Below, one piece after another: positions 1 through 4,656 of a stretch of 8,397 bases of DNA (position 1 is its first letter; each line of letters begins with the position of its first letter). Location of the stretch: assembly GCA_959606065.1 (NCBI GenBank), contig CAUHHV010000042.1, forward strand, positions 1 through 8,397. Reading direction: 5' to 3'. Source of the DNA: an uncultured Collinsella sp. (GTDB lineage: Bacteria > Actinomycetota > Coriobacteriia > Coriobacteriales > Coriobacteriaceae). The translations under genes and the position numbers were made by a program. Under the pieces are notes generated by a model. The model did not search any database and had not been told where the DNA came from. It saw nothing but the letters and a program-made list of their open reading frames with translations.

Positions 1-605
1 CGGACGATCCGGAGCAGATCCGCAACGCCGACGGCCTGGTCATCCCGGGCGTGGGTGCGTTCTATGACGCGATCGCCTTTATGCGTCAGAGCGGCGAGGA
101 GGTGGCCGTGCTCGATGCCGTTGCCGCCGGAACTCCGCTGCTCGGCATCTGCCTGGGCCTTCAGCTGTTTTTTGAGCGCGGCAACGAGGGCGTGCCTGCG
201 AACGAGGACGCGGACGCGGACGACGATGCCTCCGAGCAGGCCGGTGGTCCCTGGGTCGATGGCCTGGGCATCATGCGTGGCTCGTGCACGCACCTGGAGT
301 CGAGCCGTCTGAAGGTCCCGCACGTGGGCTGGGACCAGGTGCGCATGACGCCCGCCGGTGCGGCCGATCCGTTGCTTGCCGGTTTTGCCGAGGGCGCCAA
401 CATGTATTTCACTCACAGCTACGCGGTGGCCGACGACGTCGATGCCGCCGATGTGTTGGCGCGCACGCACTATACACGGAGCTTCCCGTGCATCGTGCGC
501 CACGGCAACGTGTGGGGCTGCCAGTTCCATCCCGAGAAATCCTCTGCGCTGGGTCAGCGCATCCTTAAGAACTTCGTGAGCATCGTCGAGGGGGCCGGCC
601 GATGA
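1..605 (+). CDS. hisH: Imidazole glycerol phosphate synthase, glutaminase subunit HisH (5' end missing)
   Basis: HisH releases ammonia from glutamine and channels it to HisF, which uses it to make imidazole glycerol phosphate and AICAR from PRFAR. The reading frame is open from base 3, so about 200 residues are visible and roughly the first 30-35 of a usual HisH lie outside the window. The visible part starts with the conserved stretch ending in IPGVGAF. The glutaminase nucleophile is the Cys of GICLGLQ (codon 150-152), and the His and Glu of the triad are in CQFHPEKS near the C-terminus. KVPHVGW and YFTHSYA are also typical of the class I amidotransferase fold. Just after the nucleophile elbow there is an unusual acidic, Asp-rich insert (about nt 201-245). 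The stop overlaps the hisA start by 4 nt (ATGA), implying translational coupling. The family assignment is very secure. Confidence 0.97.
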   Translation, partial: DDPEQIRNADGLVIPGVGAFYDAIAFMRQSGEEVAVLDAVAAGTPLLGICLGLQLFFERGNEGVPANEDADADDDASEQAGGPWVDGLGIMRGSCTHLESSRLKVPHVGWDQVRMTPAGAADPLLAGFAEGANMYFTHSYAVADDVDAADVLARTHYTRSFPCIVRHGNVWGCQFHPEKSSALGQRILKNFVSIVEGAGR

Positions 606-1345
606 TTCTGTTTCCCGCAATCGATTTGATCGGCGGCAAGGTCGTGCGCCTGGAGCGCGGCGACCGGAGCCGCTGTAAGGTGTATTCTGACGACCCCGTG
701 GCCGTTGCCCGCTCCTTTGCCGAGCAGGGCGCGAGCTGGGTGCACGTCGTCGACCTGTCCGCTGCCTTTGGCGAGGACGAGGACGCGTGCGCTGCCAACT
801 CGGCAGCGATTAAGGCCATCTGCGGCGTCGACGGTCTGTCCGCGGACGTGGGCGGCGGCGTTCGTTCGCTCGCGCGCATCGACGAGCTGGCCGGCTACGG
901 CGCGCGTCGCATCGCGCTAGGCACGGTGCTCGTGACCGAGCCGGGATTTGCCGAGGTGGCGGCCCAAGGCTTTGGCGAGCTGCTGGTGGCAGACATTGCC
1001 GCCCGTGACGGCCAGGTCAAGGTGAATGGTTGGCGCGACGGCGCGGGTGTGGCGCTCGACGACGCCGTGGCGCAGCTCACCGAGCTGGGCTTTAAGCATC
1101 TGGTGTATACCGACATCGCGCGCGATGGCATGCAGACGGGCATCGACGTGGCGGCGTATCGCCATGTGGCCGAGGTCGCGGGCTTTCCCGTCGTGGCTTC
1201 GGGCGGCATCTCGACGCTCGACGATATCCGCGCACTGGCCGCGGTGGGCGAGGATGCCATCGAGGGTGCCATTACCGGTCGTGCGCTCTACGAGGGCAAC
1301 TTTACGCTGGCCCAGGCGTTGGCCGCCGCCCGAGGGAAGGAGTAG
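602..1345 (+). CDS. hisA: ProFAR isomerase HisA
   Basis: This enzyme performs the Amadori isomerisation of ProFAR to PRFAR, the fourth step of histidine synthesis, in the cytoplasm. The 247 residues match the usual length of this single-domain (beta/alpha)8 barrel. Asp8 in FPAIDLIGG and Asp131 in LLVADIAARDG fit the two general acid/base aspartates, and T170-D171 in YTDIARDGM plus ASGGIS at 199-204 fit the C-terminal phosphate-binding half. The residue before the conserved Gly-Trp (N142-G143-W144) is Asn, not the Arg I associate with bifunctional actinobacterial PriA. This favours a dedicated HisA, although that is a single-residue argument. The ATG start overlaps the hisH stop and has a GAGGGGG Shine-Dalgarno 7 nt upstream (588-594). 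hisF follows after 3 nt. Confidence 0.97.
   Translation: MILFPAIDLIGGKVVRLERGDRSRCKVYSDDPVAVARSFAEQGASWVHVVDLSAAFGEDEDACAANSAAIKAICGVDGLSADVGGGVRSLARIDELAGYGARRIALGTVLVTEPGFAEVAAQGFGELLVADIAARDGQVKVNGWRDGAGVALDDAVAQLTELGFKHLVYTDIARDGMQTGIDVAAYRHVAEVAGFPVVASGGISTLDDIRALAAVGEDAIEGAITGRALYEGNFTLAQALAAARGKE
1334..1342 (+). promoter_or_regulatory. Ribosome binding site of hisF inside the end of hisA
   Basis: The string GGGAAGGAG lies in the last codons of hisA, 6 nt before the hisF ATG. It fixes the hisF start and shows that hisF is translated as part of the same tightly packed message. Confidence 0.8.
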
Positions 1346-1348
1346 CCC

Positions 1349-2131
1349 ATGCTTGCCAAACGCGTGATTCCCTGTCTGGATGTTAAGGACGGCCGCGTGG
1401 TCAAGGGCGTCAACTTTGTGAGCCTGCGCGATGCTGGCGACCCGGTGGAGCTGGCGCGCGCCTACGACCGCGAGGGTGCAGACGAGGTCGTCTTCCTGGA
1501 CATTACCGCGACGAGCGACAACCGCGCGACGACCATCGAGATGGCGGCGCACGCGGCCGAGGAGCTCGCTATTCCCTATACCGTGGGCGGCGGTTTCCGC
1601 GACTTGGCGGGCATGCGAACCATGGTTGCCGCCGGTGCCGACAAGGTGTCGCTTAACTCTGCCGCCGTGCGCGATCCGTCGTTGATCAGCCAGGCCGCCG
1701 CGGCGTTTGGCAGCCAGGCCGTGGTCGTGGCGATTGATGCCAAGCGCGTGGGCCTGCCCGGTCAGCCGGATGCCGACAAGTGGGAGGTCTTCACGGCGGG
1801 CGGTCGCAACGCCACGGGTATCGATGCGGTGGCGTGGGCCGAGGAAGCGGCTCGTCGCGCCGCCGGTGAGATCTTGCTCACCAGCATGGATCGCGACGGC
1901 ACCAAGGCTGGCTTCGACCTGGCACTCACCCGCGCCGTGGCGCGCACGGTGCCGATCCCGGTGATCGCAAGCGGCGGCGTGGGCACGCTCGAGCATTTTG
2001 CCGAGGGCGTGATCGAGGGCGAAGCCGACGCCGTACTGGCGGCCAGCGTCTTTCACTTTGGAACTTTCAGCATTCGCCAGGTGAAGGAGTACATGGCCTC
2101 GCAGGGCATCCCTGTCAGGTTGGACTTCTAG
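1349..2131 (+). CDS. hisF: Imidazole glycerol phosphate synthase, cyclase subunit HisF
   Basis: HisF is the synthase subunit that binds PRFAR and, with ammonia delivered through its barrel from HisH, produces imidazole glycerol phosphate and AICAR. At 260 residues it has a normal length. The catalytic aspartates are visible as Asp11 in RVIPCLDVKDGRVVKG and Asp130 in VVVAIDAKR. Other family hallmarks are FLDITATSD (49-57), YTVGGGFR (77-84), DKVSLNSAA (98-106), LLTSMDRDGTK (176-186), IASGGVG (206-212) and LAASVFHFG (230-238). It starts 3 nt after hisA with a good ribosome binding site. It ends at the left edge of a long palindrome that separates it from hisI. All catalytic features are intact. 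Confidence 0.98.
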   Translation: MLAKRVIPCLDVKDGRVVKGVNFVSLRDAGDPVELARAYDREGADEVVFLDITATSDNRATTIEMAAHAAEELAIPYTVGGGFRDLAGMRTMVAAGADKVSLNSAAVRDPSLISQAAAAFGSQAVVVAIDAKRVGLPGQPDADKWEVFTAGGRNATGIDAVAWAEEAARRAAGEILLTSMDRDGTKAGFDLALTRAVARTVPIPVIASGGVGTLEHFAEGVIEGEADAVLAASVFHFGTFSIRQVKEYMASQGIPVRLDF

Positions 2132-2140
2132 CGCTGCGGC

Positions 2141-2234
2141 TTGCCCAGGCACCGCATCTTGCCGCTCAAACCGTCGCTCGCGTACCAAAGTACGCGTCGC
2201 TCCTCTTTCGCGGCAACCTGCGGCACCTGGACAA
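2141..2234. repeat. Long imperfect palindrome between hisF and hisI
   Basis: Two 45-nt arms (2141-2185 and 2190-2234) are mirror images without gaps around a 4-nt CAAA loop. The apical stem GCGTAC/GTACGC (2180-2185 and 2190-2195) and the stem TTGCCGC/GCGGCAA (2159-2165 and 2210-2216) are perfect. The outer part (2141-2156 with 2219-2234) pairs with only three mismatches. A 14-nt internal loop on each side contains GTCGCTC as a direct repeat (2173-2179, 2196-2202). No T-run follows, so it is not a standard intrinsic terminator. It could be a repeated extragenic palindrome, a remnant of a small non-autonomous element, or an RNA hairpin affecting message stability. The structure is seen directly; its role is unknown. 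Confidence 0.8.
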
Positions 2235-2279
2235 CCCTCGCCGACCTGTGGGGCTTACTGTTATTACTTGGGAGAAATG

Positions 2280-2621
2280 ATGACTGAGGTAGTAGAAGCT
2301 GCTGATCTTAAATACGACGCCCGCGGGCTGATTCCCTGTGTGGTTCAGCAGTATGACACCGGTGAGGTGCTTATGGTTGCTTGGATGAATGAGGAATCGG
2401 TGGGGCTGACGCTCAAGACCGGGACCACGTGGTTTTGGAGTCGCAGCCGTCAGGAGCTCTGGAACAAGGGCGCGACGAGTGGCAACATGCAGGAGGTCAA
2501 GGAGCTCTGGGCCGACTGCGATAGCGATACGCTGCTGGTCAAGGTGGACTCACCGGGCCCGGCCTGCCATACCGGCAACCGTACCTGCTTCTTTAAGCGC
2601 GTGGAAGGGGGAGTGCGATGA
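2280..2621 (+). CDS. hisI: Phosphoribosyl-AMP cyclohydrolase HisI
   Basis: HisI opens the adenine ring of PR-AMP to give ProFAR, the third step of histidine synthesis. It is a zinc enzyme. From the chosen start it has 113 residues, typical of the stand-alone (not HisI-HisE fused) form. Family signatures are VAWMNEES (33-40), WFWSRSR (51-57), ELWNKGATSGN (59-69) and WADCDSD (77-83), which supplies the Asp/Cys metal ligands, followed by Cys96 and Cys103 in ACHTGNRTC. The frame is open from a TTG at 2268, but those codons overlap the GGGAG ribosome binding site (2270-2274). ATG 2280 leaves 5 nt of spacing and is preferred over ATG 2277. The gene lies downstream of the hisF-hisI palindrome and overlaps the next ORF by 4 nt (ATGA). 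Confidence 0.96.
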   Translation: MTEVVEAADLKYDARGLIPCVVQQYDTGEVLMVAWMNEESVGLTLKTGTTWFWSRSRQELWNKGATSGNMQEVKELWADCDSDTLLVKVDSPGPACHTGNRTCFFKRVEGGVR

Positions 2622-2845
2622 AAGTCGTGACGCCGTTCGAGGTCGCCGAATGCAACACCGAGCTCCTCCGCGCGGGCGTGCCATGCCGCGTGCACCTGAC
2701 TGATGCCTGCGGGGCGCAGTCGCTTTGGCTCGAGGCCGAGAAGGAAAGGCTCAATGAGGCCCATGCCGTCATCGTCGAGTTCTTTGAGAAAAAGGGCGCA
2801 AAGCCTCGGTTCGATGAGACCGGTACCTACTTTACGCTGCAGTAA
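2618..2845 (+). CDS. Small conserved-looking protein of unknown function in the his operon (RDAC-like)
   Basis: This 75-residue soluble protein has no signal peptide or membrane segment. Its ATG overlaps the hisI stop (ATGA), an AGGGGGAG-like ribosome binding site lies just upstream (about 2606-2613), and hisE follows after 15 nt, so it is very likely translated as an operon member. The most distinctive part is HLTDACGAQSLWLE (26-39), followed by a charged helical stretch (about 40-60) and a C-terminal FDETGTYFTL that looks like a beta strand. From memory it resembles small proteins called the RDAC family, named for an Arg-Asp-Ala-Cys motif; here the motif is Thr28-Asp29-Ala30-Cys31. I know of no established biochemical role. 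The operon position hints at a link to histidine synthesis, but that is inference only. Confidence 0.8.
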   Translation: MKVVTPFEVAECNTELLRAGVPCRVHLTDACGAQSLWLEAEKERLNEAHAVIVEFFEKKGAKPRFDETGTYFTLQ

Positions 2846-2860
2846 CGAGAGGAAATAACC

Positions 2861-3178
2861 ATGGGAGTCAGAACAGCTAACGTGCAGCCGGGAAACATCG
2901 GTGAGACGCTGACGGGACTGGCCGAGGTGATTCACGGTCGTCGCGACGCATCGCCGCAGGAGAGCTATACCGCGCGTCTGCTGACCGACGTCGAGGACGA
3001 GCTTCTCAAGAAGCTTGCCGAGGAGGCGAGCGAGGTGATCATGGCTTGCAAGGATAACGACCACGATCACATCCGCTACGAGGCCGGCGACCTGATCTAC
3101 CACCTGCTCGTGACGCTCGAGCGCTACGGCATCACCCTCGACGAACTGGCCGGCGAACTCAACGCCCGCCGCCACTAG
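2861..3178 (+). CDS. hisE: Phosphoribosyl-ATP pyrophosphatase HisE
   Basis: HisE hydrolyses PR-ATP to PR-AMP and pyrophosphate, the second step of the pathway and the one before HisI. The 105 residues form an all-helical MazG-like protein. SYTARLL (35-41), the metal-binding KLAEEASEV (51-59) with Glu54, Glu55 and Glu58, and YEAGDLIYHLLV (73-84) with Glu74 and Asp77 are the family hallmarks. About 13 residues precede the usual first helix. The start is supported by GAGAGGA (2847-2853) 7 nt upstream. It is the last gene of this operon segment: the next gene is convergent, and the TAG stop lies in the left arm of a short palindrome. Confidence 0.96.
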   Translation: MGVRTANVQPGNIGETLTGLAEVIHGRRDASPQESYTARLLTDVEDELLKKLAEEASEVIMACKDNDHDHIRYEAGDLIYHLLVTLERYGITLDELAGELNARRH

Positions 3179-3206
3179 TCATTGGGGACGTTCTTAAACG
3201 ACTAGT
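3174..3206. repeat. Short palindrome at the convergent ends of hisE and the PHP phosphatase gene
   Basis: ACTAGTC (3174-3180) pairs with GACTAGT (3200-3206), and a smaller hairpin, CGTT (3189-3192) with AACG (3197-3200) around CTTA, sits inside. The hisE stop codon lies in the left arm, and the stop of the opposite-strand gene shares the last base of the right arm (3206). The inner GGGGACGTTCTT resembles, from memory, extragenic repeats that accompany REP-associated tyrosine transposases. It has no T-run, so termination in either direction is only possible, not shown. Confidence 0.5.
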
Positions 3207-4117
3207 TAGGCGAGGGGCGTGGATTCCCATTCGCCGGTGGGGTGGGGGATATCGAAGGCCCGGTAGCCGCAGTCGTAGGCGTGGGCCTGGGCCTCGCGGA
3301 TGTTCCAGCAGATGTCGCAGGCGCGGTGCGCGTCCGAGCCAAAGGTGATGGGCACCTCGGCGTGGGCGAAGCAGCGCAACAGCCCCGTCGAGGGGTAATA
3401 GTCGTCGAGGCCCTTACGCGGCGCGGCGGTCGAGACTTCGACACGGCGACCCGTATCGTGCGCGCACTCGGCCATCTGCCCCCAAAACGGCGCCGGGTCA
3501 AAATCGGGCGCAAAGCCCTCCTTCGAAAAACGCATGACCAGGTCGGGGTGGGCCATCACGTCAAAGTTAAGCGAGCTTTCGCAAGCACGGCACCAGTCGT
3601 CGACGTAGTGTTCCCATACGCCGCGTACGCCTAAGTTTTCCCAAACATGCAGGTTGGTATCGTCGTCGATCCAGCCACAAAGCGAATCGGGCGTATCGGG
3701 ACGAGCGACGCTCTCTGTTCCCGCCGTGCCCGCGGCGCCGGCCATGATATCGCCCGGGTCGCCAATCCAATGCACGCTGCCCAAGCGCACCACGGCGCCC
3801 TGGGACCAGCGCTCTACCAAGGACTCGCAGCCTTCGTACCAATCGCATTCAAAGCCATAGATAAGCTCGAGCTCCGGCGCGATCTGCGCGGCAAGCTTGC
3901 GGGCATCCTCAAAGGCCAGGCGATGTGCCGGCAAGTCGCCCTCGACGACCTGCACCTCGCAGTTAGCATCCATGCTGGCAGGCAGGGTGAGGTGGTCGGT
4001 CGAGACCATGACCCGACAGCCAGCGGCCGCGGCAGCGCAGACGTTTTCCTCAAACGAGGCATGGCCGTCCGAAAACGAAGTATGAGTATGGCAATCGACC
4101 AGCGGGCAAGCGGACAT
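3206..4117 (-). CDS. PHP-domain phosphatase, probable histidinol-phosphatase
   Basis: The 303-residue protein belongs to the PHP (polymerase and histidinol phosphatase) metallo-hydrolases. A full set of metal-ligand candidates is present: H10 and H12 in DCHTHTSFSDG, D41-H42 in STDHLTLP, E90 in YGFECDWYEG, H116 in GSVHWIGD, H190 in MAHPDLV, and D262 and H264 in GSDAH. Length and motif order fit HisK/HisJ-type histidinol-phosphatases, which convert histidinol phosphate to histidinol. Lying next to the his genes supports that role, although it is on the opposite strand and so is transcribed separately. The frame extends 95 codons further upstream, but the ATG at 4117 has an AAAGGAG site 5 nt before it and begins immediately before the first motif. 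About residues 125-155 form a Gly/Ala/Asp-rich insert. A different phosphoester substrate cannot be excluded. Confidence 0.88.
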   Translation of the reverse strand: MSACPLVDCHTHTSFSDGHASFEENVCAAAAAGCRVMVSTDHLTLPASMDANCEVQVVEGDLPAHRLAFEDARKLAAQIAPELELIYGFECDWYEGCESLVERWSQGAVVRLGSVHWIGDPGDIMAGAAGTAGTESVARPDTPDSLCGWIDDDTNLHVWENLGVRGVWEHYVDDWCRACESSLNFDVMAHPDLVMRFSKEGFAPDFDPAPFWGQMAECAHDTGRRVEVSTAAPRKGLDDYYPSTGLLRCFAHAEVPITFGSDAHRACDICWNIREAQAHAYDCGYRAFDIPHPTGEWESTPLA

Positions 4118-4122
4118 GGCGG

Positions 4123-4129
4123 CTCCTTT
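4123..4129 (-). promoter_or_regulatory. Ribosome binding site that decides the start of the PHP phosphatase
   Basis: Read on the minus strand the sequence is AAAGGAG, followed by 5 nt and ATG. It favours the 303-residue product over the 95-codon longer reading frame, whose extra part looks non-coding. Confidence 0.75.
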
Positions 4130-4149
4130 GCATTTGGCGAATCCGCTCC

Positions 4150-4155
4150 ATTGTA
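4150..4155 (-). promoter_or_regulatory. Candidate -10 element for the PHP phosphatase gene
   Basis: TACAAT on the minus strand lies 32 nt before the ATG, which would give a leader of about 25 nt. It sits within CCATT-GT-AATGG (4148-4159), a small dyad that could be an operator. I see no convincing -35 box at 16-18 nt, so the call is tentative. Confidence 0.3.
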
Positions 4156-4236
4156 ATGGCGCAGCCTCGGCGCGGCGGGAACGCTGCAAGTCGAAACCGA
4201 CTGGAAAGGGCAGGCGGCGCGTGCCGGCGCCGGCGA

Positions 4237-4656
4237 CTACTTGCTTCGTGCCGCCGCTCGTTTGGACTGCACGGTTATAATCGCGTGCCGCACGGCGGTG
4301 ATGGGGCGATAGCGGATCATACGCGGTCCCGACCAGCGCATGACCTCGCGGATCTTCTCGCGCATGGCAGGCCGGTAGCAATGCGAAGGACAGGCCGAGC
4401 AAAATGTCTTGGTGCCCATGTGCGGGCAGTGCTCAATGCGCGCGATGGCGTATTTCTGCAGCTCGGCGCATTCGGGGCAGAGCGTAATGGTCCGAAGGCC
4501 GAGCTTCACGCGCACGGACTCATCGTCGCCAGCCTGTTCGACCGCATGCCCGCCGCCATGATGCCCGCGGCACCACAGTGCAATCATCTGCGACACCATC
4601 TGGGCCTCGCGTGCACGTTTGCGCGCCAGCTCCGGCGTGTCGGCGGTGCGCGCCAT
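4237..4656 (-). CDS. Cysteine-rich protein of the nitrous-oxide-stimulated promoter (YgbA) family
   Basis: This 139-residue protein has a basic N-terminal helix (about 1-30), then a cysteine-rich core: Cys60 and Cys63 in LCPEC, Cys77 in HCPHMG, and Cys86, Cys89 and Cys93 in FCSACPSHC, followed by YRPAMREKIREVMRWSGPRM (94-113). This pattern matches the small YgbA_NO family, whose E. coli member YgbA is induced by nitrogen oxides. The cysteines suggest metal or iron-sulfur binding, but this is inferred from spacing. The ATG overlaps the stop of the upstream ABC transporter gene by one base (TAATG), with GGGAGG (4665-4670) 8 nt before it, so the two genes are probably co-translated. The frame is open further upstream, but that part lies inside the transporter gene. 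Family assignment is good; the function is not settled. Confidence 0.85.
   Translation of the reverse strand: MARTADTPELARKRAREAQMVSQMIALWCRGHHGGGHAVEQAGDDESVRVKLGLRTITLCPECAELQKYAIARIEHCPHMGTKTFCSACPSHCYRPAMREKIREVMRWSGPRMIRYRPITAVRHAIITVQSKRAAARSK

Noticed and set aside
917..2188. A 423-codon open frame on the minus strand across hisA and hisF
   Set aside because: It lies entirely antisense to two well-supported enzymes, has a His/Arg/Ala-rich composition typical of GC-rich shadow frames, and shows no recognisable domain.
2228..2265. TGGACA followed by TA-rich strings as an internal promoter for hisI
   Set aside because: The -35-like hexamer has no acceptable -10 at 16-18 nt spacing, and it is also part of the palindrome's outer arm.
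4218..4240. GC-rich GCCGGC repeats after the YgbA-family stop as a possible terminator
   Set aside because: The self-complementary blocks leave no proper loop and no T-run follows, so it does not meet the pattern of an intrinsic terminator.
4118..4402. N-terminal extension of the PHP phosphatase
   Set aside because: The 95 extra codons overlap the end of the YgbA-family gene, show no domain character, and a good ribosome binding site lies right before the ATG at 4117.
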